Source: Pseudomonadota bacterium
GTDB taxonomy: Bacteria > Pseudomonadota > Gammaproteobacteria > Burkholderiales > Burkholderiaceae_C
Length of the DNA: 64,000 nucleotides
Direction of reading: 5' to 3'
Assembly: GCA_018241405.1 (NCBI GenBank)
Contig: JAFEDY010000037.1
Span: 44,098-108,097 of the forward strand
The translations under genes and the position numbers were made by a program. A model generated the notes under the pieces. The model saw nothing but the letters and a program-made list of their open reading frames with translations, had not been told where the DNA came from and did not search any database. Positions within the stretch are counted from its first letter, which is position 1. Each line of letters starts with the position of its first letter. This document shows, piece by piece, positions 51,690 through 61,112 of this stretch.

Positions 51690-52849
51690 GTCTGCCACCT
51701 GCCACGGCTGGCGCAGGGCTGCGCGTTGCCATCCTGGGCACGCGCGGCATTCCCGCGGGCTATGGCGGCTTCGAAACCTTTGCCGAGCAGTTGGCCGTGC
51801 GCCTGGTGCAGCGCGGGCATCAGATCACCGTGTACGCCGAGGCCGATAGGCCCGGCCTGCCCGATACCTGGTACCAGGGCGTGCGCATCCGCCATGTGCA
51901 GCGTCCGCGCTGGGGGGCGGCCTCGGTCATTGGGTACGACTGCCGCTGCCTGCGGGATGCCCGCCAGGGCTACGACCTGCTCTACATGCTGGGCTACGGC
52001 GCGGCCTGGGCCTGCTGGTGGAACCGCAGCCTCCTGGGGCAGAGGGTCTGGCTCAACGTGGACGGTCTGGAGTGGGCACGCAGCAAATGGGGCAGCCTGG
52101 CGCGGCTCTACCTGCGCGCCATGGAATGGGTGTCGTCGCGCGCCCCCACGCGGGTGCTGGCGGACGCGCAGGCGATTGCCGACCGCTACACCCGCATCTA
52201 CCCCCGGGGTGTGCCCTGCAGCTTCATCGCCTATGGCGCGGATCTGCCAGAGATCCCGCCGCCCGCGGCGCAGGACCTGTCCCGTTGGAATCTGCAGGCG
52301 GGGGAGTATGTTTTGGTGGTGGCGCGGCCCGAGCCAGAGAACCATGTGCTCGACATCATCGAAGGACATGCCCGCTGGGGCGGCGATTGGCCGCTCGTGG
52401 TGGTCGGTGATGTACGGCCCGTCACGCCTTACCAGAAGCGCCTGCTGGCGCTGGCCAGCGACAGGGTGCGATTCATCGGCGGCGTGTACGACCCCGGCCT
52501 GCTGACCGGCCTGCGCATGGGGGCCGGCTGCCATGTGCACGGGCATTCGGTCGGGGGAACGAACCCCTCCCTGCTGGAGGCGCTGGCCTGCGGCAACGTG
52601 GTGGTGGCACACGACAACCCCTTCAATCGCGAGGTGGCGCGCGATGCTGCGCGGTACTTCCAGACCGGCCCGCAACTGGCCGAGGCCTTGGCCTGGGTGT
52701 CTGCATTGACGGCGCCCCAGCGGCAGGCCGTGGCCAGCCGCGCGCGCGGCATCGTGGCGCAGCACTATTCCTGGGACTTGATCACCACGCAATACGAGAG
52801 CCTCATGCGCGCCGAATGCGCAGGCCTTGCGGCGGGGGCACTGCAGTGA
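51686..52849 (+). CDS. DUF1972/GT4-type glycosyltransferase (probable rhamnosyltransferase)
   Basis: A 387-residue cytoplasmic GT-B glycosyltransferase. The N-terminus AILGTRGIPAGYGGFETFAE is the DUF1972 signature; the C-terminal half has GT4 features (HSVGGTNPSLLEALACG near 290). Because it follows rfbBDAC it probably adds L-rhamnose to a surface glycan; the acceptor is unknown. The only reasonable start in frame is TTG at 51686, overlapping the rfbC stop, so translation is likely coupled. Confidence 0.87.
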   Translation: MSLPPATAGAGLRVAILGTRGIPAGYGGFETFAEQLAVRLVQRGHQITVYAEADRPGLPDTWYQGVRIRHVQRPRWGAASVIGYDCRCLRDARQGYDLLYMLGYGAAWACWWNRSLLGQRVWLNVDGLEWARSKWGSLARLYLRAMEWVSSRAPTRVLADAQAIADRYTRIYPRGVPCSFIAYGADLPEIPPPAAQDLSRWNLQAGEYVLVVARPEPENHVLDIIEGHARWGGDWPLVVVGDVRPVTPYQKRLLALASDRVRFIGGVYDPGLLTGLRMGAGCHVHGHSVGGTNPSLLEALACGNVVVAHDNPFNREVARDAARYFQTGPQLAEALAWVSALTAPQRQAVASRARGIVAQHYSWDLITTQYESLMRAECAGLAAGALQ

Positions 52850-53760
52850 TGAGCGACCCAGCCCGTGTTCACGCCGTGGTGGTCTCGTACCGCAGCGATC
52901 CCGAGCGTCTGGCCCGGCAGTTCGACCGGCTGCTGGAGCAGGTCCAGGCCATCGTCTGGGTGGACAACGCATCCGGCGCCGGCCTGCGCGCACTGGCGCG
53001 CCGCTGGCCCGCCGAGCGCCTGCAGACCCTCTGGCTCGACGGCAACCAGGGCATTGGCGCGGCGCAGAACCGGGGCATGGAGCGTGCGCTCGAATGCGGC
53101 GCCTCGCATGTGCTGTTGATGGACGACGACAGCCTGCCCGCACCCGACATGGTGCCCCGCCTGCTGGACGCGCTGGCGGCACACCCGCAGGCCGCGGCCG
53201 TGGGGGCGTGCCATGTCGATCCGCGCCGCGAGGCCGAGCGCACACCCTTCAGCGTGGTGTCGGGCGGGCGGCTGCGCTGGCTGGCTTGCTCCGACCCCAG
53301 CCGGGTCTGGGAGGTGGACCACGTGATCGCCTCCGGCTGCCTGATCCCCGCACCCGCGCTGCGGGCCGTGGGCTTGATGCGCGAAGACTTCTTCATCGAC
53401 TGGGTGGATACCGAATGGTGCCTGCGCGCCCGCGACCGAGGCTGGCGCATCTACGGCGCGTGCGCGGCGCTGCTCGAACACACCCTGGGCGACAAGGTGG
53501 TGCGGGTGCTGGGGCGGGAAATCCCCTGCCACGCGCCGTGGCGGCATTACTATCAGGCCCGCAATTTCGTGCTCATGCTGCGTGCGTGCCGGATGGGCCA
53601 TGTGTCCACATCGCATATGGCGTTCCGCCAGCTCAAGCGTTTCATCGTGTTCTCCACCTTGGTACCCGGGCGCTGGCAGTATTTCAAGATGTGGCTGCGC
53701 GGGCTGCTGCACGGCTGCCAGGGGCGCTCGGGGCCGTTGGTGCCCCCAGGGAGCAGGTGA
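52849..53760 (+). CDS. GT2-family glycosyltransferase (rhamnosyltransferase-like)
   Basis: A 303-residue GT-A enzyme. The nucleotide-sugar DxD motif is LLMDDDSLP near residue 89, preceded by NQGIGAAQNRGMERAL near 66, typical of WbbL-like rhamnosyltransferases. DFFIDWVDTEWCLRARDRGW near 181 supplies the acceptor-site acid residues. It starts inside the stop of the preceding gene (TGATG). Its own stop lies 7 bases before gspE, whose ribosome binding site is within this gene's last codons. Confidence 0.88.
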   Translation: MSDPARVHAVVVSYRSDPERLARQFDRLLEQVQAIVWVDNASGAGLRALARRWPAERLQTLWLDGNQGIGAAQNRGMERALECGASHVLLMDDDSLPAPDMVPRLLDALAAHPQAAAVGACHVDPRREAERTPFSVVSGGRLRWLACSDPSRVWEVDHVIASGCLIPAPALRAVGLMREDFFIDWVDTEWCLRARDRGWRIYGACAALLEHTLGDKVVRVLGREIPCHAPWRHYYQARNFVLMLRACRMGHVSTSHMAFRQLKRFIVFSTLVPGRWQYFKMWLRGLLHGCQGRSGPLVPPGSR

Positions 53761-53767
53761 ATCTCCG

Positions 53768-55471
53768 ATGAACAATGACGACATGAACGTACAGGAACCA
53801 CGCCAGAAGCTGGGAGAAATCCTGCTGGCCGGGCAAAGGCTTTCGCGCAACGACCTAGAGCGCGCGCTGGAGGTGCAGCGCTCCATGGGCGGGCGCCTGG
53901 GCCGCCTGCTGCTCAGCCTCGGGCTGGTGTCCGAGGCCGATGTCTGCGCCGCGCTCGCGCACCAGGCAGGCCTGCCCCTGGTGCGCCAGGACGCCTTCCC
54001 GCAGGAGCGGCCCGAACTCGCGCAGCTCAACACCAGCTTCCTGCTGGCCAACCATGTGCTGCCCCTGGGCCCGGTAGACGGCCAGGCGCCGCTGCCGGAC
54101 TTTGTGGCCGCCGACCCGCAAGACCCCGCCATGCAGGCCGCGCTGCGGCTGGTGTTCGGCCAGGTGCCGGCGCTGGCCTTCGGGCTCGAATCGGAGATTG
54201 CCGCGCGGCTGCAGCAGTGGTTCGTGCAGGACGAGGCCCCGCCCGAGGAGCAGGAGGGCCAGGCCTATGGCGCCTCCGAGTTCATCGAGCACCTGCGCGA
54301 CATGGCCTCCGAGGCCCCCATCATCCAGCGCGTCAACCAGATCCTGGCGCAGGCCGTGGGCGCCAAGGCGTCGGACATCCACATCGAGACCTACGAGGAA
54401 AAGTCGGTGGTGCGCATCCGCGTGGACGGCGAGATCTTCCCCATCGACGAGATCGACAACAAGGACGCGCCGGCCGTTGTCTCGCGCGTCAAGATCCTGT
54501 CGCAGCTCGACATTGCCGAGCGGCGCATGCCCCAGGACGGGCGCACCAAGATCCGCGTGCACGGCAAGGAAATGGACGTGCGCGTCTCTACCGTGCCCAC
54601 GGCGTTCGGCGAATCGGTGGTGATGCGCCTGCTCGAAAAAAACCTCGATCTGCTGTCGCTGCAAAGCCTGCACTTCACGCCGCCCACGCTGGCCGCCATG
54701 CGCCAGATGCTGGCCGTGCCGCACGGCATCCTGCTCGTGACCGGGCCCACGGGCTCGGGCAAGTCCACCACGCTGTACGCCGCCATGCAGGAGCTGGAGG
54801 GCCAGAACCTCAAGATCCTCACGGTCGAAGACCCCGTCGAATACCGCCTGCCCTGGCTCAACCAGGTGCAGGTCCAGCCCCAGATCGGCCTGACCTTCGC
54901 GCAGGTGCTGCGCGCCTTCCTGCGCCAGGACCCCGACGTCATCATGATCGGCGAAATGCGCGACGGCGAAACGGCCGAGATTGCCGTGCAGGCCGCGCTC
55001 ACCGGCCACCTGGTGCTGTCCACGCTGCACACCAACAGCGCCATGGGGGCCATCGTGCGCCTGATCAACATGGGGGTCGAGCCCTACCTCATCACCGCCT
55101 CGCTCGTCGGCGTGCTGGCCCAGCGCCTGGTGCGCCGGCTCTGCAGCGACTGCAAGCAAGCCATGCCCGCGGACCAGGCACGCGCTGCCGCGGCCTCGCT
55201 GGGTGCCGAGCCCCCGGCCGATGCCACCGTGTACAAGGCCGTGGGCTGCGCCAGCTGCCGCAGCACCGGCTACCGCGGGCGTATTGCCATCCATGAGCTG
55301 CTGCGCCTCACCGACGAGGTCAAACAGCAGGTGCTCGAACGCGGTACCGCCGTACACAGTGTGCAAAGTGCCTACGTCGGCGGGAACTTGCTGCAGGATG
55401 GGGCAACCAAGGTGTTTGCTGGCCTGACCACGGCCGAAGAAGTGCTGCGCGTCGCACGCCAACATGATTGA
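53768..55471 (+). CDS. gspE: Type II secretion ATPase GspE
   Basis: Cytoplasmic hexameric ATPase that drives pseudopilus assembly; 567 residues. It has an N-terminal T2SSE_N domain (KLGEILLAGQRLSRNDLERA), then Walker A GPTGSGKSTT near residue 331, Asp box and Walker B VIMIGEMRDGETAEIA near 395, and a C-terminal zinc module with CSDC and CASC. The start MNNDDMNVQ uses GGGAGCAGG upstream, inside the preceding gene. It overlaps gspF by eight bases. Confidence 0.96.
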   Translation: MNNDDMNVQEPRQKLGEILLAGQRLSRNDLERALEVQRSMGGRLGRLLLSLGLVSEADVCAALAHQAGLPLVRQDAFPQERPELAQLNTSFLLANHVLPLGPVDGQAPLPDFVAADPQDPAMQAALRLVFGQVPALAFGLESEIAARLQQWFVQDEAPPEEQEGQAYGASEFIEHLRDMASEAPIIQRVNQILAQAVGAKASDIHIETYEEKSVVRIRVDGEIFPIDEIDNKDAPAVVSRVKILSQLDIAERRMPQDGRTKIRVHGKEMDVRVSTVPTAFGESVVMRLLEKNLDLLSLQSLHFTPPTLAAMRQMLAVPHGILLVTGPTGSGKSTTLYAAMQELEGQNLKILTVEDPVEYRLPWLNQVQVQPQIGLTFAQVLRAFLRQDPDVIMIGEMRDGETAEIAVQAALTGHLVLSTLHTNSAMGAIVRLINMGVEPYLITASLVGVLAQRLVRRLCSDCKQAMPADQARAAAASLGAEPPADATVYKAVGCASCRSTGYRGRIAIHELLRLTDEVKQQVLERGTAVHSVQSAYVGGNLLQDGATKVFAGLTTAEEVLRVARQHD

Positions 55472-56675
55472 ATTCCATTACGCCGGAACCCTCGCCGATG
55501 GCAAACCCTGCCAGGGATCGATTCGCGCCAGCGACGCGCAATCGGCGCGCCTGCGCCTGCTCGGCCAGGGCATCACGCCCGTGCGCCTGCAGGGCGGCGA
55601 CGCCGCCGCAGCGCCCGCGGGCGCGGGCGAACGGCCCGCCGTGCGCCTCAAGCGCAGCGACGTGCTGCTCTTCACGCGCGAGATGGCCCACCTCAAGCAG
55701 GCCAACATGCCGCTGGACAAGGCGCTGGCCATGCTGCGCGAAACCGCAGGCAACGAACGTATCAAGGCCTTTCTGTCCCAGGTGCAGGACGAGGTGCGCG
55801 GCGGCAAGTCCCTGTACCAGGCGCTGCAGCCCTTCGAGCGCGACCTGGGACGCCAGTACCTGGTGCTGATCCGCGCGGGCGAGGCTTCGGGCGCGCTGCA
55901 CACCATCCTGCAGGAGCTGACCACCCAGCTCGAGGCCGACGACAAGCTGCGCAACTACATCATCTCCTCCATGACCTACCCGGTCATCCTGCTGGTCGTG
56001 GCGGTGCTGTCGGTGATCCTGCTGCTGGCCTTCGTGGTGCCGCAGTTCCGCCAGATCTTCGACTCCATGGGCGACAAGCTGCCGTATTCCACCCAGCTCG
56101 TGCTGCAGGCCAGCGACTTCGTGCGCGGCCACTGGATGGCACTGCTGCTGGGCCTGGCCATCACGGTCCTGCTGCTGTCGCGCTGGGCCGGCACGGCGGC
56201 GGGGCGCCGGCGCATCGACGCCGCCGTGCTCGCCATTCCACTCTTGGGCAAGGTGCTGCGCAACCTGCAGTTCGCGCTGTACTTCCGTACCTTCGGCGTG
56301 CTGCTGCAGCGCGGCGTGCCCCTGGTCGATGCCCTGCGCATCGCCATCGATACACTCACCAACCAGGCGCTGCGCCAGGACATGGAGCCGCTGGTGGCCG
56401 TGGTCAAGACCGGCCAGCGCCTGTCCTCGGGCCTGAATTCGCCGCATTTCGCGGGCACCAGCACGCCGCAGCTCATCCGCGTGGCCGAAGAAACCGGCCA
56501 GCTGGGCAGCACGGTGCTGAGCCTGTCCGCGCGCTACGAAGACGAGGGCCGGCGCACCATGGGCCGCGTGCTCGCCACCATGGAGCCGCTCATCATCATC
56601 GTCCTGGGCGCGCTGGTCGCCTTCATCATCGTCGCCATCCTCGGCGGCGTCCTGTCGATCAACGACACCATCTGA
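55464..56675 (+). CDS. gspF: Type II secretion inner-membrane platform protein GspF
   Basis: Inner-membrane protein of 403 residues that couples the ATPase to pseudopilin assembly. Two GspF/PilC domains are seen, each with helices such as LVLIRAGEASGALHTIL near residue 132 and LIRVAEETGQLGSTV near 334, and three membrane segments (near 171-195, 220-240 and 375-397). Starts within the gspE gene. Confidence 0.96.
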   Translation: MIEFHYAGTLADGKPCQGSIRASDAQSARLRLLGQGITPVRLQGGDAAAAPAGAGERPAVRLKRSDVLLFTREMAHLKQANMPLDKALAMLRETAGNERIKAFLSQVQDEVRGGKSLYQALQPFERDLGRQYLVLIRAGEASGALHTILQELTTQLEADDKLRNYIISSMTYPVILLVVAVLSVILLLAFVVPQFRQIFDSMGDKLPYSTQLVLQASDFVRGHWMALLLGLAITVLLLSRWAGTAAGRRRIDAAVLAIPLLGKVLRNLQFALYFRTFGVLLQRGVPLVDALRIAIDTLTNQALRQDMEPLVAVVKTGQRLSSGLNSPHFAGTSTPQLIRVAEETGQLGSTVLSLSARYEDEGRRTMGRVLATMEPLIIIVLGALVAFIIVAILGGVLSINDTI

Positions 56676-56702
56676 CAACCCCTTTCTCGAAGGAAGCATT
56701 CC

Positions 56703-57143
56703 ATGCAACTCGCAAACACCCTCCGCACCCCGCCGCAGGCGCGCCGCGCGCGCGGCTTCACCCTGATCGAGCTGCTCGTCGTGCTGGTCATCCTCACCCT
56801 GCTCGCAGGCCTCGTCGGCCCCAAGGTGCTCGACCAGCTCGGCGGCGCCAAGGCCAAGACGGCGCGCGTGCAGATCGGTGAGATGGAGCAGTCGCTCGAC
56901 CTGTTCAAGCTCGACGTGGGCCGCTACCCCAACGACGCCGAGGGCCTGCGTGCGCTGGTCGAGCGCCCCGCCACCGCACCGGGCTGGAACGGCCCCTACC
57001 TCAAGAAGGGCCTGCCCGTCGATCCCTGGGGCGCGGCCTACCAGTACAAGTTCCCCGGTCGCCATGGCGGTCCCGATGTCTTCTCCCTGGGCGCCGACGG
57101 CAAGCCCGGAGGCGAGGGCGACAACGCCGACGTCTACAACTGA
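56703..57143 (+). CDS. gspG: Major pseudopilin GspG
   Basis: Main subunit of the type II secretion pseudopilus, 146 residues. The prepilin peptidase site is RGFTLIELLVVLVIL, with the conserved Glu5 after the cleaved glycine. The C-terminal loop LGADGKPGGEGDNADV is the calcium-binding segment of major pseudopilins. The first 17 residues are the leader. A ribosome binding site, GAAGGAAGC, lies upstream. Confidence 0.97.
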   Translation: MQLANTLRTPPQARRARGFTLIELLVVLVILTLLAGLVGPKVLDQLGGAKAKTARVQIGEMEQSLDLFKLDVGRYPNDAEGLRALVERPATAPGWNGPYLKKGLPVDPWGAAYQYKFPGRHGGPDVFSLGADGKPGGEGDNADVYN

Positions 57144-57172
57144 GGCAGGGCCGGCTGGCGTTGGGTGGGCGA

Positions 57173-57646
57173 ATGCGTCTTCAGGGCAGGCAGCGGGGCT
57201 TCACGCTGCTGGAGCTGCTGGTCGTGCTGGTGCTGGCCGGCATTGCCGTGGCGGTGGTCGGCGGCAGCGCCCAGGCCTACATGGAGCGCGCACGCTATCA
57301 CCAGACCGTGCGCGACCTGGCGAGCCAACTCGGCCGCGCGCGCGCGCAGTGCATGCAGCAGGGCCGTCAGATCGTCGTCGCCTACGCGCCGCAGAGCCGC
57401 CAGTTGAGCGTGGACGGGCAGGCCGTGCTGGATATCCCCGCCACGCTGACCGTGCGCTGGGAGCCGTTGGCGCACGCGCCACGGCAGCCAGGCGCGTCCG
57501 GCGGCCAGCCGCTGTTCGTATTCAATTCCGAGGGCGGCGCCCGCGGCGGGCAGATCCAGGTCTCGCGGGGTGCGCAGGGCGTGCTGTTTCACGTCAACTG
57601 GCTGCTCGGCACGGTGCAGCAGACCGTGGTGACGGCTGCGCCATGA
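57173..57646 (+). CDS. gspH: Minor pseudopilin GspH
   Basis: Minor pseudopilin of 157 residues with the prepilin motif RGFTLLELLVVLVLAGIAVA. The family pattern SQLGRARAQCMQQGRQIVVAY near residue 49 is typical. The ATG at 57173 is preferred to an in-frame TTG at 57161 because it follows GGGTGGG. Ends in a four-base overlap with gspI. Confidence 0.9.
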   Translation: MRLQGRQRGFTLLELLVVLVLAGIAVAVVGGSAQAYMERARYHQTVRDLASQLGRARAQCMQQGRQIVVAYAPQSRQLSVDGQAVLDIPATLTVRWEPLAHAPRQPGASGGQPLFVFNSEGGARGGQIQVSRGAQGVLFHVNWLLGTVQQTVVTAAP

Positions 57647-58041
57647 ACGCCCGCCATCCTCGCGTGCACGGCTTCAGCCTGCTGGAGGCGATGGTGGCCA
57701 TGGCCATTGCCTCCATCGCCTTTGCCGTGCTTTACCGCACGGTGGGCCAGAGCGCGTTCAACGCCAGCACCGTCGAGGAGCGCGCCGAGGCGGCCCTGGT
57801 GGCGCGTTCCGTGCTCGCTTCAGCCACCTTTGCCGAAGACCTGGTGAAACGCCCCGAAGGGCAATCGGGGCCATGGCAATGGTCGGTGCAGGTGCAGCCC
57901 GAGCAGGTGGCCGTGCGCGAGGCCGGCCCGCGCCAGGCGCCGCCGCCGCTGCAGGCCGCGCGCGTGGAGCTCAGCGTGACGCGCGACGGCCGCGCGGTGC
58001 TCGCCTGGACCAGCTGGAAACCCTACCGCGGCGCACCATGA
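57643..58041 (+). CDS. gspI: Minor pseudopilin GspI
   Basis: Minor pseudopilin of 132 residues with the prepilin motif GFSLLEAMVAMAIAS. GspI, J and K form the tip complex that starts pseudopilus assembly. Both ends use ATGA overlaps with neighbours, so translation is coupled. Confidence 0.92.
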   Translation: MNARHPRVHGFSLLEAMVAMAIASIAFAVLYRTVGQSAFNASTVEERAEAALVARSVLASATFAEDLVKRPEGQSGPWQWSVQVQPEQVAVREAGPRQAPPPLQAARVELSVTRDGRAVLAWTSWKPYRGAP

Positions 58042-58649
58042 ACCGTCCCACGCCCACGCGCCAGCGCGGCTTCACCCTGCTGGAACTGCTGATCGCCCTG
58101 GCCGTCACCACCGCCGTGGTCGGCCTGGTGTTCGCCGGCTTTGGCGTCATTGGCCGCAGCCAGGAGCGCAGCCAGCAGCTCGTGGATCGCAGCGAACGCA
58201 TGCTCCAGGTGGGCCAATGGCTGGGCCGCAAGTTCGACACGCTGCGTCTGCTCAGCCACCGCAATAACGGGCAGTTCGTGCTCTTCTTCAGCGGCAGCGC
58301 CGCCGGCGCCATGTGGGTCGCACCCCTTCCCGAACGTGGCGATGCCGGCGGCCTGTACGTGCTGCGCGCCTCGCCACTGCGCCACGACAACGGGCGCATT
58401 GACCTGGCCATCGAGGCGCTGCCCTATGACGGCGCCCTGATGGCGCTGGACTGGGCGCGCGCCGAGCGCGAAGTCCTGCTGCCCGACGTGCACACGCTGC
58501 AGTGGTACTACCAGGACGGCGCCACGGGCCAGTGGGTCCAGCAATGGGACGCCAGCCGCGCCAGCTACCCCGCACGCATCCGCCTGGCGCTGGGCGATGC
58601 CCGGGGCGACTGGCCCGAACAGGTCTTTGCCTTGGCGAGGGCGCAATGA
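58038..58649 (+). CDS. gspJ: Minor pseudopilin GspJ
   Basis: Minor pseudopilin of 203 residues with prepilin motif RGFTLLELLIALAVTTAVVG. The body includes LLSHRNNGQFVLFFSG and a C-terminal YPARIRLALGD strand as in GspJ. It overlaps gspI and gspK by four bases each. Confidence 0.92.
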   Translation: MNRPTPTRQRGFTLLELLIALAVTTAVVGLVFAGFGVIGRSQERSQQLVDRSERMLQVGQWLGRKFDTLRLLSHRNNGQFVLFFSGSAAGAMWVAPLPERGDAGGLYVLRASPLRHDNGRIDLAIEALPYDGALMALDWARAEREVLLPDVHTLQWYYQDGATGQWVQQWDASRASYPARIRLALGDARGDWPEQVFALARAQ

Positions 58650-59557
58650 AGCAGAACGCCAGCGCCCAGCGAGGCGCCGCCCTGATCCTGGTGTTGTGGC
58701 TCGTGGCCGCGCTCTCGCTCACCGTACTTGCCGGCGCGCGCGGCATACGCCAGCAGACCCAGCGCGCCGCCTTCGACCTGGAGCGGCTGCGTATCGAGCC
58801 CGTACTCGACGCCGCGCGCCAGCTGGCCGTGCAGGGCCTGTTGAAAGAGGGGGCCAAGGAGAGTGGCTACCGTGCCCAGCACCTGCAGCTCGGTTCCTAC
58901 AGCGTGGCGCTGGAGATCATTCCCTCGGGTGGTCTGGTGGACGTCAACGTCGCCAGCGACGCACTACTGCTCGCCCTGCTGCAAAAGGTCGGCGGCCTCA
59001 CGCCCGGCGAGGCCGCCATCATGGCCTCGCGCATCCGCGACTACATCGACCCCGACGACGAACCCGGCGGCATAGGCGGGGCCGAGGCCCCCCAGTACCG
59101 CGCCGCCGGCTGGCCCGTGCTGCCGCGCAATGGTCCGTTCGACGACCTCTCCGAGCTGCGCATGGTGCTCGGAATGACGCCGGAGCTGTATGAGATAATT
59201 TCGCCCTATTTGGGTATCAATGGGCAGCAACGCATCGAGATCGACGCCGCGCCTCCCGCGCTGATCGACGCGCTCACGGGCCAGCCCGGCCTGGGGGCGC
59301 AGATCCAATCATCCCCCCCCGAAATGCGCGCCGGCGCCCTCCTGTCCGGTGCGGCGGCGCAGTTCTTCACCCCGGCACGCACGGGTGGCGGCACCGTCAA
59401 GGTGCGCGCCATGGTGCAGGCCGATCAGGGACAGTGGTGGCAGCGCGACGCATGGGTGGATCTGAGCACACGCCCCGACGCATTGACGCCCTGGACCACG
59501 CTCTCGCTCGAGCCCACGCGCCGTATGAACCCGCCACCACAGGAACCCCATCCATGA
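58646..59557 (+). CDS. gspK: Pseudopilus tip protein GspK
   Basis: The largest minor pseudopilin, 303 residues. The prepilin-like start QRGAALILVLWLVAALSL lacks the Glu5 of other pseudopilins, as usual for GspK. The alpha domain carries SRIRDYIDPDDEPGGIGGAE near residue 129 and FDDLSELRMVLGMTPELYE near 165. Overlaps gspL by four bases. Confidence 0.93.
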   Translation: MKQNASAQRGAALILVLWLVAALSLTVLAGARGIRQQTQRAAFDLERLRIEPVLDAARQLAVQGLLKEGAKESGYRAQHLQLGSYSVALEIIPSGGLVDVNVASDALLLALLQKVGGLTPGEAAIMASRIRDYIDPDDEPGGIGGAEAPQYRAAGWPVLPRNGPFDDLSELRMVLGMTPELYEIISPYLGINGQQRIEIDAAPPALIDALTGQPGLGAQIQSSPPEMRAGALLSGAAAQFFTPARTGGGTVKVRAMVQADQGQWWQRDAWVDLSTRPDALTPWTTLSLEPTRRMNPPPQEPHP

Positions 59558-60567
59558 CCGCCAGGGAGCAGCTCAACCGCCGCCTCGAAACGGCGCTCGA
59601 CCGGCTCGCCTGGGGCTTTGGCGACGCCCGGCGCCTGCTGGTCGAGCGCGGCCTCTGGCCCGCGGCCGCGCCCGTGCTAGCCGCGCCCGACGGCGCGCGC
59701 TACCGCCTCGCCGCCACGCGCCTGCGTCCGGCCGCAGGCAGCGCCCGGCCCCAGGGCCTGCTTGTACCCGAGGGCGACAGCCTCTGGGGCACGCTGCAGC
59801 TGCCCGACATGCCCCGGCGTCAGCTCGGCCAGGCCGTGGAGGAGGCCCTGTGGCGCGTCAGCCCGCTGCCGCCCGACCAGGTCTGGTGCGCCTGGAGCGC
59901 CGCGCCGCTGGCGCAGGGCGGCTGGGGCGTCGAATGGGGCGCCTGCCGCCGCGACCAGCAGGGCGCCGCCCTGTCACACCTCGGCCTGGCGGCGGATGCG
60001 CCGCTCTACCTGGCCCGTGCCGGCCAGGCCCTGCCCGTGCGCGGCGCCGGGTGGCCGGCGCAGCAAAGGCGCCAGCGCTGGCTTGATGGCCTGGCCCTGC
60101 TTGGCCTGCTGTGCCTGGCAGCCGCACTGGCCATGCCCGCGCTCATGCCCCTGGCGCTCAAGCGCCAGGCCGTGGTGCGTGCCATGCAGCATGTAGGCGA
60201 CCTTGAGCCCAAGGCCGCCCCTCTGCGCCCGCAGCTCGACGAGCTGCGCCAGCAGGCCGGCGTCGCCGACAACCTGCGCCAGGCCGTGGCCAGCGCCGAC
60301 CTTCCGCTGGCCAGCGTCATCGAGGCGCTGTCCGAGGCCCTGCCCGACGACAGCTGGCTCGAACGCGTCGAAATCAGCGGCAACGACATCCGTATCACCG
60401 GCGTCGCGGGCAACGCCGGCGACCTGGCCACGCGCCTGGGCCGCCATGGCGGCTTTGTCGATGTGCGCGCCTCTGCCGCCAGCGTACGCGACAGCGCGCT
60501 GGGCAAGGAGCGCTTCACCCTGGAGATGCGCTGGCGCACCGCCCAAACCGAAGGAGCCAAGCCATGA
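59554..60567 (+). CDS. gspL: Type II secretion protein GspL (short cytoplasmic domain)
   Basis: Inner-membrane protein that recruits GspE; 337 residues. A cytoplasmic region (1-175) precedes one membrane segment (about 178-200) and a periplasmic ferredoxin-like domain (from about 225; DSWLERVEISGNDIRITGVA). The cytoplasmic region is noticeably shorter than the 230-250 residues of canonical GspL, so the actin-like domain is reduced. Identification rests on position and layout more than on conserved motifs. Confidence 0.85.
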   Translation: MTAREQLNRRLETALDRLAWGFGDARRLLVERGLWPAAAPVLAAPDGARYRLAATRLRPAAGSARPQGLLVPEGDSLWGTLQLPDMPRRQLGQAVEEALWRVSPLPPDQVWCAWSAAPLAQGGWGVEWGACRRDQQGAALSHLGLAADAPLYLARAGQALPVRGAGWPAQQRRQRWLDGLALLGLLCLAAALAMPALMPLALKRQAVVRAMQHVGDLEPKAAPLRPQLDELRQQAGVADNLRQAVASADLPLASVIEALSEALPDDSWLERVEISGNDIRITGVAGNAGDLATRLGRHGGFVDVRASAASVRDSALGKERFTLEMRWRTAQTEGAKP

Positions 60568-61112
60568 ACGCCTGGACCAACCGGGCCCTGGCCACCGCAC
60601 TGCTGTGCCTGCTGGCGCTGCTGGCGGGCGCCGGCCTGGCCTACCGCGCGCACTGGAACCGCTATGACAGCGCCCAGTCGCAGCTCGAATCGCGCAGCGA
60701 ACGTATCGACGGCCTGGTGCGTGCCGGCCCCGCCATCGCCTCGCGCCTCGAATCTGCCCGCCAGGCCGTTGCGCCCTGGCTGCACCCGGCCGGCGAGAAC
60801 GCCGCCAACGACACCCAGCAGCGCCTGCGCGAACTCATCGACGCGACGGGCAACACCCTGGTGTCGTCGCAGGTGGCGCTCGAACCCGCCGCCGAGGGCC
60901 GGCTCGCCAGCGTGCGCCTCACCGCCACCCTGACCGGCGACTGGCCGCGCCTTGTGCGCTTCATGCAGGACCTGCAGGCGCGCATGCCGCCGTTCTGGGT
61001 GCGCTCGGCCAGCCTCGCGCGCGAGGGCGCCAGCACCCCGGGGGCGGCGCAGACCGCCCGCCTCACCCTGCAGCTGCAGGCGCCCCTGGCGCCGGAAAAG
61101 GGGCAGCCATGA
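60564..61112 (+). CDS. gspM: Type II secretion protein GspM
   Basis: Bitopic inner-membrane protein of 182 residues that partners GspL. It has a short cytoplasmic tail, one membrane segment (about 8-27) and a periplasmic domain with a helical stalk (SAQSQLESRSERIDGLVRAG near residue 36). The family is weakly conserved; assignment relies on size, topology and position. ATGA overlaps on both sides. Confidence 0.88.
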   Translation: MNAWTNRALATALLCLLALLAGAGLAYRAHWNRYDSAQSQLESRSERIDGLVRAGPAIASRLESARQAVAPWLHPAGENAANDTQQRLRELIDATGNTLVSSQVALEPAAEGRLASVRLTATLTGDWPRLVRFMQDLQARMPPFWVRSASLAREGASTPGAAQTARLTLQLQAPLAPEKGQP

